The notes beneath the pieces are model-generated. The model did not search any database and was not told the DNA's origin. It saw only the letters and a list, made by a program, of their open reading frames with translations. Positions 18,085-25,840 of a stretch of DNA of 64,000 nucleotides are shown here, one piece after another. Numbering within the stretch: the first letter of the stretch is position 1; every line of letters starts with the position of its first letter. The translations under genes and the position numbers were made by a program. Source of the stretch: Saccharicrinis fermentans DSM 9555 = JCM 21142 (GTDB lineage Bacteria > Bacteroidota > Bacteroidia > Bacteroidales > Marinilabiliaceae); the NCBI RefSeq assembly GCF_000517085.1, contig NZ_KI912107.1:5081980-5145979 (forward strand). The letters are read 5' to 3'.

Positions 18085-20643
18085 ATGGCAGTAACAGAAA
18101 TCGACCAAAAAACTGAGAAATTGAAGAAAACGTATACAAATGATGAAGCTTATGAATCGGCATTAAAATATTTTAATGGTGATGAGTTGGCGGCACGTGT
18201 GTGGGTAAATAAGTATGCATTGAAGGATTCGGATGGCGTTATTTACGAGGAAAATCCCGATGAAATGCATCATCGTTTGGCCAGGGAGGTGGCCCGTATT
18301 GAAAAGAAGTATCCCAATCCTTTGAGTGAAGAAGAGCTGTATGAATTGTTTAAGGATTTTAAATATATTGTACCTCAGGGTGGCCCAATGGCAGGTATAG
18401 GAAATGTATTTCAGATAGCATCCTTGTCTAACTGTTTTGTAATAGGTAATGAAGGTAATTCTGATTCGTATGGTGGAATCATGAAGATAGATCAGGAGCA
18501 GGTGCAATTGATGAAACGACGCGGAGGCGTAGGGCATGACTTGTCACACATACGTCCAAAGGGATCTCCTGTTAAAAATTCGGCCTTAACATCTACTGGT
18601 ATTGTACCCTTCATGGAGCGTTATTCTAATTCTACCCGGGAGGTAGCTCAGGATGGTCGTAGGGGGGCGCTGATGTTGAGTGTTTCTGTAAAGCACCCTG
18701 ATTCGGAGTCTTTTATTGATGCCAAATTAGAGCAGGGAAAAATTACAGGAGCCAATGTGTCGGTTAAGATTGATGATGATTTTATGCGATCGGTAGTGGA
18801 TGGGGTTCCTTATCAGCAACAATATCCTATTGATTCAAATAATCCATCGCATGTCAATGAAATTGATGCCACTAAATTGTGGAAAAAAGTTGTGCATAAC
18901 GCATGGAAATCGGCCGAGCCGGGTATTTTATTTTGGGATACTATCATTCGTGAGTCGGTGCCCGATTCGTATGCAGACCAGGGGTATAAAACGGTATCAA
19001 CCAATCCTTGTGGTGAAATTCCTTTGTGTCCTTATGATAGCTGTCGTTTAATTGCTGTGAATTTGTATTCGTATGTGGAGAACCCATTTACGGATAAAGC
19101 AAAATTTAACTTTGACTTGTTTAAAAAACATGTGGGGTATGCTCAGCGTATAATGGATGATATTATTGACTTAGAGCTGGAGAAGATTGAAGGTATCATC
19201 AAAAAAATTGACCAGGATCCCGAAGGTGAAGAAGTCAAGTTGGTGGAGAGAAATCTTTGGACTAATATCAAAAATAAGGCTGAAGAAGGAAGACGAACAG
19301 GTGTTGGTATTACAGCTGAGGGAGATATGTTGGCTGCATTAAATCTAAGATACGGAACAGCCAATGCGACTGACTTTTCCATTGAAGTGCATAAGTCGCT
19401 GGCTTTAGCAGCTTATCGTTCTTCAGTTGATATGGCAAAGGATAGAGGTGCTTTCCCTATTTTTGACTATGCTAAAGAAGAAAAGAATCCTTTTATCAAT
19501 AGGTTGTTAAAAGCCGATCCGAAGCTTGGTGAGGATATGAAGACTTATGGACGTAGAAATATTGCGTTGTTAACCATTGCTCCAACCGGAACAACTAGTT
19601 TGATGACGCAGACTTCATCGGGTATTGAGCCTGTATTTATGCCAGTGTATAAAAGAAGAAGAAAGGTTAACCCTAACGATCCTGAGACGCGCGTTGATTT
19701 TGTAGATGAGGTAGGTGATAGTTGGGAAGAGTATACCGTATTTCATCATAAATTTGTTACTTGGATGGAGGCCAATAATCATTCCACCACAAAAGTGTAT
19801 TCACAAGAGGAGTTGGATAAGTTGGTGGCTGCTTCTCCCTACTATAAAGCTACATCGAATGATGTGGATTGGTTGAATAAGGTGCGTATGCAAGGGGGTG
19901 TGCAAAAATGGGTAGATCACTCCATTAGTGTAACCATTAATCTTCCAGCCGATGTGTCAGAGGAGTTGGTAGGTGAGCTTTATATTGAGGCTTGGAAAAG
20001 CGGATGTAAAGGAGTGACAGTATATCGTGATGGTTCGCGAGCTGGAGTGTTGATTGCGGATACCAAAAAAGAAGAAGAGGAAGTTAAATCTCTTTTTTCG
20101 AAGAAACGCCCTAGTGTGTTAGAGGCTGATGTGGTTCGTTTTCAGAATAATAAAGAGAAATGGATTGCTTTTGTGGGACTGATGGATGGTCGTCCTTATG
20201 AGATATTTACAGGATTGGCAGATGATGAAGATGGTATTTTGTTGCCTAAATCTGTTCAAAAGGGATTGATCATTAAGAATCGCGATAAGGAAGGTGTTAC
20301 CCGTTACGATTTTCAGTTTGAGAATAAACGAGGATATAAAACAACCATTGAAGGCTTAAGTCATAAGTTTGATAAGGAATACTGGAATTATGCCAAGTTA
20401 ATATCAGGTGTTTTGCGTCATGGCATGGAAATAGCTGATGCCATAAATTTGGTTTCCGGCTTGCAATTGGATAATGAGTCTATTAATACCTGGAAGAATG
20501 GTGTTGAAAGAGCACTTAAGAAATATATTCCGGATGGAACAAAAGCCAATAAAGGGAAATGTGAAAACTGTGGGTCGGATAGCTTGACTTATCAGGAAGG
20601 ATGTTTGATATGCCAGGATTGTGGCTCATCAAAATGTGGGTGA
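18085..20643 (+). CDS. nrdJ: Adenosylcobalamin-dependent ribonucleotide reductase (class II)
   Basis: Makes deoxyribonucleotides with adenosylcobalamin as radical generator. The 852-residue protein shows the class II core: SNCFVIGNEGNSDSYGGIM, KRRGGVGHDLSHIRPKGS, TNPCGEIPLCPYDSCRL (with active-site cysteine region), ALLTIAPTGTTSLMTQTSSG for the substrate loop, then a TSCPD-type C-terminal part (GCKGVTVYRDGSRAGVL) and a final CENCGS...CLICQDCG...KCG cysteine cluster that probably binds zinc or carries redox cysteines. Single gene between a long leader and a terminator. It creates demand for B12, which ties it to the cobalamin locus at 43-61 kb. Confidence 0.95.
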   Translation: MAVTEIDQKTEKLKKTYTNDEAYESALKYFNGDELAARVWVNKYALKDSDGVIYEENPDEMHHRLAREVARIEKKYPNPLSEEELYELFKDFKYIVPQGGPMAGIGNVFQIASLSNCFVIGNEGNSDSYGGIMKIDQEQVQLMKRRGGVGHDLSHIRPKGSPVKNSALTSTGIVPFMERYSNSTREVAQDGRRGALMLSVSVKHPDSESFIDAKLEQGKITGANVSVKIDDDFMRSVVDGVPYQQQYPIDSNNPSHVNEIDATKLWKKVVHNAWKSAEPGILFWDTIIRESVPDSYADQGYKTVSTNPCGEIPLCPYDSCRLIAVNLYSYVENPFTDKAKFNFDLFKKHVGYAQRIMDDIIDLELEKIEGIIKKIDQDPEGEEVKLVERNLWTNIKNKAEEGRRTGVGITAEGDMLAALNLRYGTANATDFSIEVHKSLALAAYRSSVDMAKDRGAFPIFDYAKEEKNPFINRLLKADPKLGEDMKTYGRRNIALLTIAPTGTTSLMTQTSSGIEPVFMPVYKRRRKVNPNDPETRVDFVDEVGDSWEEYTVFHHKFVTWMEANNHSTTKVYSQEELDKLVAASPYYKATSNDVDWLNKVRMQGGVQKWVDHSISVTINLPADVSEELVGELYIEAWKSGCKGVTVYRDGSRAGVLIADTKKEEEEVKSLFSKKRPSVLEADVVRFQNNKEKWIAFVGLMDGRPYEIFTGLADDEDGILLPKSVQKGLIIKNRDKEGVTRYDFQFENKRGYKTTIEGLSHKFDKEYWNYAKLISGVLRHGMEIADAINLVSGLQLDNESINTWKNGVERALKKYIPDGTKANKGKCENCGSDSLTYQEGCLICQDCGSSKCG

Positions 20644-20700
20644 TTGGTAAAGTGATATGTATTGTAAAAGTTTGCCTATTATAACTTTTTTACTTCAGGA

Positions 20701-20734
20701 AGCGGAGTGGTCTATGATCATTCCGCTTTTTTTT
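20701..20734 (+). terminator. Terminator of nrdJ
   Basis: A 9-bp stem (AGCGGAGTG with CATTCCGCT, one G-U pair), 9-nt loop and eight T. Begins 57 bp after the nrdJ stop. Confidence 0.85.
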
Positions 20735-20790
20735 AGCGTAAGATAGGTATCTAATCTCGCTCTTACCTATGGTCTAAAAATCTAATCTAT

Positions 20791-20798
20791 TATCTTTG
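20791..20798 (+). promoter_or_regulatory. -7 element of gltX
   Basis: TATCTTTG fits TAnnTTTG and ends 18 bp before the gltX ATG, predicting a short leader of about 14 nt. Confidence 0.55.
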
Positions 20799-20816
20799 TG
20801 AAAAATAATATTTATC

Positions 20817-22349
20817 ATGGCAGACAGAAAAGTTAGGGTGCGATTTGCGCCAAGTCCAACCGGACCATTGCATATAGGTGGTGTGAGAACTGCTCTCTTT
20901 AATTATTTATTCGCAAAGAAGCATGGCGGCGACTTTATTTTACGTATTGAAGATACGGATCAAACGCGCTTTGTGGAAGGAGCGGAAGCGTATATTAATG
21001 CCTCGTTGGACTGGCTTGGAATAGCCGTTGACGAAGGTGTAGCGCAAGGCGGAAGCTATGGTCCGTATAAGCAATCAGAGCGCAAGGATATTTATTTGCA
21101 ATATGCAGAGCGCTTGATCAATGAAGGGTGGGCCTATTACGCATTTGATACCCCGGAAGAATTGAGTGCCAAGCGGGAGGCTGCGGAAGCAGAAAAAACA
21201 AAGTTTTCCTACGATATGAATACCCGTATGGGGCTTAGAAACTCGTTGTCGTTGTCTGCTGAAGAAGTGGAAAAGCTCAAAGCGGATGGGGTTGCTTACG
21301 TGGTGCGTTTTAAGATGCCAGAGAACGAAGAAGTGAAGGCAGTCGATATGATACGTGGGGAGGTTACCTTCAATACCGCTATACTAGACGATAAGGTTAT
21401 TTTTAAGTCGGACGGTTTACCTACCTATCATTTGGCCAATGTGGTGGATGATTATCTCATGAAAATATCGCATGTTATACGAGGAGAAGAGTGGTTGCCT
21501 TCAATGCCATTGCACATTATGCTTTATAGAGCATTGGGGTGGGAAGATGAACGACCCGAATTTGCCCATTTGCCTTTGATACTGAAACCAACAGGGAAAG
21601 GGAAGTTAAGTAAACGCGATGGAGATAAGGCTGGATTTCCAGTATTTCCGTTGGAGTGGAAGTTAAGCGATGATGAGCTTGCCTCGGGCTACCGTGAGTG
21701 TGGTTATTTTCCTGAAGCGGTGGTGAACTTATTGGCCTTGCTGGGGTGGAATCCGGGTACGGAGCAAGAGATTTTTAGTATGGAACAGCTCATTGAAGCA
21801 TTCTCCATTGAGCGTGTGAATAAGTCAGGAGCACGTTTCGATCCTGAAAAAGCCAAATGGTTTAATCATCAGTATTTGATCCATAGGAGTGATGCAGATT
21901 TGGCGGAACGATTTCTACCCATCTTAAAAGAAAAAGGGGTGGAGGCTGATATGGCTTTGGTTCAACAAGTGGTTGGATTGGTGAAAGAAAGGGTTAGTTT
22001 TGTTGCAGAGCTATGGGAGCAGCTTAGTTTCTTTTTTGTGGCGCCTACAGAATATGATCCTAAGGTGGTTAAGAAGCGTTGGAAAGGTGATGTGCCTGCT
22101 TTTATGGCAGAGTTATCTGCTGACTTGGAGGCTGTAGCTCAATGGAAGGCGGAAGATATAAAGACAGCAATATCTGCTAAGATAGAAGAAAAAGGACTGG
22201 GGTTTGGTTTGGTGATGAATGCCTTTCGTCTAGCTTTAGTAGGCGGTGGTTTTGGTCCAGATCTAATGACGATCGCTGAGCTAATAGGCAAAGAAGAAAC
22301 CTTGGCAAGAGTAAGGAATGCGGTGGCTTTTCTTTCCGATAAAGCCTAG
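20817..22349 (+). CDS. gltX: Glutamyl-tRNA synthetase
   Basis: Class I aminoacyl-tRNA synthetase charging tRNA-Glu in the cytosol. The 510-residue protein has the HIGH-type motif in [20 protein letters not shown] (about residues 10-29), [32 protein letters not shown], and the KMSKS-type motif as KLSKRDGD (about 263-270). The anticodon-binding C-terminus is complete. Single gene with its own promoter, ending at a shared bidirectional terminator with fabH. Confidence 0.98.
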   Translation: MADRKVRVRFAPSPTGPLHIGGVRTALFNYLFAKKHGGDFILRIEDTDQTRFVEGAEAYINASLDWLGIAVDEGVAQGGSYGPYKQSERKDIYLQYAERLINEGWAYYAFDTPEELSAKREAAEAEKTKFSYDMNTRMGLRNSLSLSAEEVEKLKADGVAYVVRFKMPENEEVKAVDMIRGEVTFNTAILDDKVIFKSDGLPTYHLANVVDDYLMKISHVIRGEEWLPSMPLHIMLYRALGWEDERPEFAHLPLILKPTGKGKLSKRDGDKAGFPVFPLEWKLSDDELASGYRECGYFPEAVVNLLALLGWNPGTEQEIFSMEQLIEAFSIERVNKSGARFDPEKAKWFNHQYLIHRSDADLAERFLPILKEKGVEADMALVQQVVGLVKERVSFVAELWEQLSFFFVAPTEYDPKVVKKRWKGDVPAFMAELSADLEAVAQWKAEDIKTAISAKIEEKGLGFGLVMNAFRLALVGGGFGPDLMTIAELIGKEETLARVRNAVAFLSDKA

Positions 22350-22381
22350 TTGCTGAAGGTTCTTAACTCAGAGAGAATATT

Positions 22382-22425
22382 AAAAAACAAAGGGTGATTT
22401 CAACAGAAATCACCCTTTGTTTTTT
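22382..22425. terminator. Perfect bidirectional terminator between gltX and fabH
   Basis: A fully paired 20-bp inverted repeat with a 4-nt AACA loop: GAAATCACCCTTTGTTTTTT on the right arm and its exact complement on the left. It offers a T-run on both strands, so it can end gltX (+) and fabH (-) transcripts. Confidence 0.95.
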
Positions 22426-22452
22426 GACCTTAATTATGTATTGGGATAGGAT

Positions 22453-23451
22453 TTATTTTGAATCGTATCCCCATTTAAGATAAATTGCTCCCCAGGTAAA
22501 TCCGGCACCAAAGGCTGAAAGAACCAGGTTGTCTCCTTTTTTAAGTTGTTTTTCCCATTCCCATAGACACAATGGGATTGTAGCAGACGTAGTGTTACCG
22601 TATTTTTCAATGTTGATCATTACCTGCTCTTTTTTAACGCCCATTCTTCTGGCTGTAGCATCGATAATTCTCAGGTTTGCCTGATGAGGAACCAACCATG
22701 CAACATCGTCGGATGTTAGGTTGTTTTTCTTCATGATCTCAACAGAAACATCAGCCATGTTTGAAACGGCGTGTTTGAATACGGTTTGTCCTTCTTGATA
22801 TACGGTGTGTTCATTGGCATCTACAGTTTTGTGCGAAGGAGGGTTTACTGATCCTCCGGCTTTCATTAGCAGATGGTGACGCCCGATACCATTACTCTTA
22901 AGTATCGTGTCCATCACGCCTACTTCTTCTTCCGTAGGTTCTAGCATTACAGCAGTTGCTGCATCTCCAAATAGTACACAAGTGGTACGATCTGTATAGT
23001 CGGTGATGGATGACATTTTTTCGGCGCTCACCAAAATTACTTTTTTGTGACTGCCTGATTGTACATATTTGGTTGCAGTATCTAAACCATAAAGAAACCC
23101 GGAGCATGCTGCATTCATATCAAAACTTTGAATGTTGTGAATGCCTGCTTTGTCGCAAATAATGGCAGATGTTCCTGGGAATAAATGGTCAGGTGTTACC
23201 GTAGTACATATTACCAAGTCTACCTCTTCAGGTTTTGTGCCTGTTTTTTCTAACAGTTGCTTAACTGCTTCGGCACCCATTTCAGAAGCGCCTTTGCCTT
23301 CACCTTTTAATATCCGTCTTTCCTTGATTCCAACGCGTGTCATTATCCATTCGTCGGAAGTGTCCACCATGGTGCTTAACTCCTCGTTGGTCAAAACATA
23401 ATCGGGTAGGTTGACACCAATGCCGGTGATTACTGCATTAATCTTTTTCAT
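22453..23451 (-). CDS. fabH: Beta-ketoacyl-ACP synthase III FabH
   Basis: Starts fatty-acid synthesis by condensing acyl-CoA with malonyl-ACP. From the Met at 23451 the protein is 332 residues; the triad is visible as Cys116 ([11 protein letters not shown]), His256 ([10 protein letters not shown]) and Asn286 (EKYGNTTSA), with [13 protein letters not shown] at the end. A start at 23493 adds 14 residues of no family likeness and would cross the inverted repeat at 23470. The usual plsX neighbour is missing between it and rpmF; a terminator-like hairpin separates the two. Confidence 0.97.
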   Translation of the reverse strand: MKKINAVITGIGVNLPDYVLTNEELSTMVDTSDEWIMTRVGIKERRILKGEGKGASEMGAEAVKQLLEKTGTKPEEVDLVICTTVTPDHLFPGTSAIICDKAGIHNIQSFDMNAACSGFLYGLDTATKYVQSGSHKKVILVSAEKMSSITDYTDRTTCVLFGDAATAVMLEPTEEEVGVMDTILKSNGIGRHHLLMKAGGSVNPPSHKTVDANEHTVYQEGQTVFKHAVSNMADVSVEIMKKNNLTSDDVAWLVPHQANLRIIDATARRMGVKKEQVMINIEKYGNTTSATIPLCLWEWEKQLKKGDNLVLSAFGAGFTWGAIYLKWGYDSK

Positions 23452-23469
23452 GTTAAAAGTAATATATCC

Positions 23470-23491
23470 GGTTGTAACAAAAACTACAACC
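23470..23491. promoter_or_regulatory. Perfect inverted repeat just upstream of fabH
   Basis: GGTTGTA, 8 nt, TACAACC, lying 19 bp before the fabH start codon. Position and symmetry suit an operator for a dimeric repressor, but no regulator gene is nearby. It has no T-run on the fabH side, so a terminator role is less likely. Confidence 0.45.
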
Positions 23492-23616
23492 AAAAGTTAG
23501 AAATAGCCTGAGCTTGAACTCCTGCAATTTGTTTTGTGTGCTTAGGAGAAGCTAAACTACTATTTATTCTGAAGAATAAGACTTTACCCTTTTCGATGAT
23601 AAAGTGTCTTAAAGCA

Positions 23617-23645
23617 AAATTTGCCTCGCAAAGCGAAGCAAATTT
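23617..23645 (-). terminator. Hairpin after rpmF
   Basis: A 13-bp stem with one mismatch (AAATTTGCCTCGC against GCGAAGCAAATTT) and a 3-nt loop, 26 bp beyond the rpmF stop on the minus strand, with a short T-run. It likely ends the yceD-rpmF transcript. Confidence 0.65.
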
Positions 23646-23670
23646 ATAAAGTACTTTTAAAAATAAAAAG

Positions 23671-23856
23671 TTATGCCGTAATTTCTTTCTCAACAGCTAG
23701 TTTTCCTCTGTAGTATCCGCAATCACCACATACTGTGTGCATTTTTACAGTAGAACCGCAGTTTGAGCATACTCCCAATGCAGGAGTGGTAGCTTTATAA
23801 TGCGTCCTTCTCTTGTCTCTTCTTGTTTTAGAAATCTTTCTCTTAGGATGTGCCAT
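23671..23856 (-). CDS. rpmF: 50S ribosomal protein L32
   Basis: A 61-residue basic ribosomal protein. It starts MAHPKRKISKTRRDKRR, the standard L32 N-terminus, and contains a four-cysteine zinc ribbon (CSNCGS and CGDCGY). It lies 15 bp downstream of the YceD-family gene, the conserved pair in many bacteria. Confidence 0.97.
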   Translation of the reverse strand: MAHPKRKISKTRRDKRRTHYKATTPALGVCSNCGSTVKMHTVCGDCGYYRGKLAVEKEITA

Positions 23857-23871
23857 TTTATAAACTCTTTA

Positions 23872-24411
23872 CTAATTATTATTATCTTTTAATTTTTTTA
23901 AAGCTGCCCACCTTGGGTCAATTGCTTTTTCTGTATTGTCGTTTGTTTCGTGGTGTTCGATCGAAAATTCTTCCAGTTTGGCTGTCATTTCCGGGTCGCA
24001 TTGTTCGTAATCTTCATGGACAGATCGCAAAGGCATGCTTACCACAATAAATTCATATATCAATTGAGCAATATTAAGCTCGTTTTCTTCGTGGGGAAGA
24101 ATGATAATCTCTTCGTTTGGTTCGTCGTACATGGCTCCAAATTTCACATACATTGTACCTGTATATTCAATTGGAACACTCACTTCTTGCAAACAATTGT
24201 CGCATATCGACTGAACTTTTCCAGCGATATCAAAATCCAATTGAAGCATATGAGACATCTTGTCCATCGTTACGTCTACTTCAAAATCTCCGTTTTTAAT
24301 ACTGGACCCTTCTATTGCTTCAAAAAAAGATTGATCAATTGTATAGTGAAATTGATGCCTCCCGTCTTTTAAGCCCTTGAAGGCTATGTTATAATCCCTT
24401 AGCTTGTCCAT
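23872..24411 (-). CDS. YceD family (DUF177) protein
   Basis: A 179-residue protein of the YceD/DUF177 family, linked in other bacteria and plants to 23S rRNA accumulation or large-subunit assembly. Marks are SICDNCLQEVSVPIEYTGTMYVKF (the CxxC region), the acidic middle part, and the C-terminal DPRWAALKKLKD. Its place directly before rpmF is the family's classic context. Detailed molecular role is not known from the sequence. Confidence 0.88.
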   Translation of the reverse strand: MDKLRDYNIAFKGLKDGRHQFHYTIDQSFFEAIEGSSIKNGDFEVDVTMDKMSHMLQLDFDIAGKVQSICDNCLQEVSVPIEYTGTMYVKFGAMYDEPNEEIIILPHEENELNIAQLIYEFIVVSMPLRSVHEDYEQCDPEMTAKLEEFSIEHHETNDNTEKAIDPRWAALKKLKDNNN

Positions 24412-24433
24412 CTCACCTTATATAAAAACTTTG

Positions 24434-24441
24434 CAAAAGTA
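24434..24441 (-). promoter_or_regulatory. -7 element of the yceD-rpmF operon
   Basis: On the minus strand TACTTTTG fits TAnnTTTG, 22 bp before the yceD start. A TTG at 24464-24466 is a possible -33 box, though the 22-nt spacing is long. Confidence 0.45.
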
Positions 24442-24569
24442 TAAAAAATTAATGCTAGTATGGCAATATAAATGAAATTTTATTCCTATTTTTTCCTTGC
24501 ATTAGCCTTTTTCTCCTAAAATCATTGATATACAGTGATGTAGTGTTTTTGTGTATTGACTGGTTTTTA

Positions 24570-25709
24570 TTATATGATGATTCTAAATACGGTTTTTTTA
24601 CCAGGTAAAGATTCCTTGACCATTATTTTTCCATTGTGATATTCTTCGATGATGCGTTTGGTCAGTGTAAGTCCTAGACCCCAACCTCTATCTTTGGTGG
24701 TGAAGCCGGGTTCAAAGACTGTTTTGAAGTTCGATTTGGAGATTCCTTTTCCGTTATCCATAATATCAATGCTTACTTTGTTTTGATGTCTTTGAGTGGA
24801 TACTGTTATTTTTCCATCTCCTTTGATGGCATCAATGGCATTTTTGATAAGGTTTTCGAATACCCATTCCATTAATATGGTGTTGGCTTTTATGGTGATG
24901 TCCTCGTTGAATAGTAGAGTGTATTCTACTTTTTCTGAGGACCTGGATTTTAAGTAGTGAATGCTTTGTTCAATTACTTTGTTGACATTCATATCTTTTA
25001 AAATAGGTTTAGAACCGATTTTAGAAAACCTGTCGGCTATGTTTTGAAGCCTATAAATGTCTTTTTTAACTTCTGCAATACCGTTTGTGTCAGGATTCTG
25101 TAAGTCCATTAATTCTATCCAGCCATAGAGTGAGCTAATAGGGGTGCCTAATTGGTGGGCTGTTTCTTTGGCCATGCCCACCCAAACCTGGTTTTGTTCT
25201 GCTTTGCGTGAGCTGCTAAATGCCAAATATGCAATGATGGCGAATACCGCTATAATAAGTAGTTGTATGATGGGAAACCATTGTAGTTTTGTTAATAGGG
25301 TGGAAGTGCGATAATATAGAAATTGTTTTTCGCCACCTCCCAGGTTTATTTCAATGTTTTTACCCTGCCTTTTCATCTTGCTTAACTGTTTGCTCCAATA
25401 TTTCGGAGAGGAGGAGGAGGGTGCTTTGATGTTTCTGTGATATAAAATGGAGTCTTTACTATCTATGATTACCAAAGGTACCGTGGTGTTATTCTTGAGT
25501 ACTTCCAAGGTGAGATTCAGCGATCCGCCTTCTTCACCTGGTTCTACTAATTGGCGTGTTGCCTGTGCCCAGAGTTTAATTTTTTTAGCCTCTTCGAGTT
25601 TGAGTTCGTCAACCAGGTGATTGGTGTAAATGGTAGATAGAGAACCTATGATGACAGCCCCTGTAATGACCCAAAGCTTAAATCTCTTTTTTTTAGTAAA
25701 ATGCTGCAT
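24570..25709 (-). CDS. Membrane sensor histidine kinase
   Basis: A 379-residue kinase with two membrane segments (about residues 12-28 and 140-166: LWVITGAVIIGSLSTIY; FPIIQLLIIAVFAIIAYLAF) flanking an extracytoplasmic domain of about 110 residues. The H-box is atypical in having HQLGTP (KETAHQLGTPISSLYGW) rather than HELRTP, a variant seen in a Bacteroidota kinase group. The ATPase has the N-box (NLIKNAIDAIKGDG), G1 (DNGKGIS) and GWGLGLTLTKRII. No response regulator is adjacent, so the partner is elsewhere. It follows the hybrid kinase on the same strand at 131 bp. Signal unknown. Confidence 0.9.
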   Translation of the reverse strand: MQHFTKKKRFKLWVITGAVIIGSLSTIYTNHLVDELKLEEAKKIKLWAQATRQLVEPGEEGGSLNLTLEVLKNNTTVPLVIIDSKDSILYHRNIKAPSSSSPKYWSKQLSKMKRQGKNIEINLGGGEKQFLYYRTSTLLTKLQWFPIIQLLIIAVFAIIAYLAFSSSRKAEQNQVWVGMAKETAHQLGTPISSLYGWIELMDLQNPDTNGIAEVKKDIYRLQNIADRFSKIGSKPILKDMNVNKVIEQSIHYLKSRSSEKVEYTLLFNEDITIKANTILMEWVFENLIKNAIDAIKGDGKITVSTQRHQNKVSIDIMDNGKGISKSNFKTVFEPGFTTKDRGWGLGLTLTKRIIEEYHNGKIMVKESLPGKKTVFRIII

Positions 25710-25840
25710 ATGCGCTAATGTAGTCCGTGCCTCATCAGAGACCTGTTAACGATGGTTTGTAAGGTGTCTAATTTGTGTGTTTGCTGTTGTGCTTTATTTC
25801 AAACGCCCTAGGTACGGGGTTTATTGTTTTTATGCCTTTC

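Noticed and set aside
23484-23693. Minus-strand frame between rpmF and fabH that might stand for plsX
   Set aside because: Only 69 codons, crosses the rpmF hairpin and the fabH inverted repeat, and shows no PlsX motif.
23950-24372. 140-codon plus-strand frame opposite yceD
   Set aside because: Fully antisense to a recognised gene; composition is that of a shadow frame.
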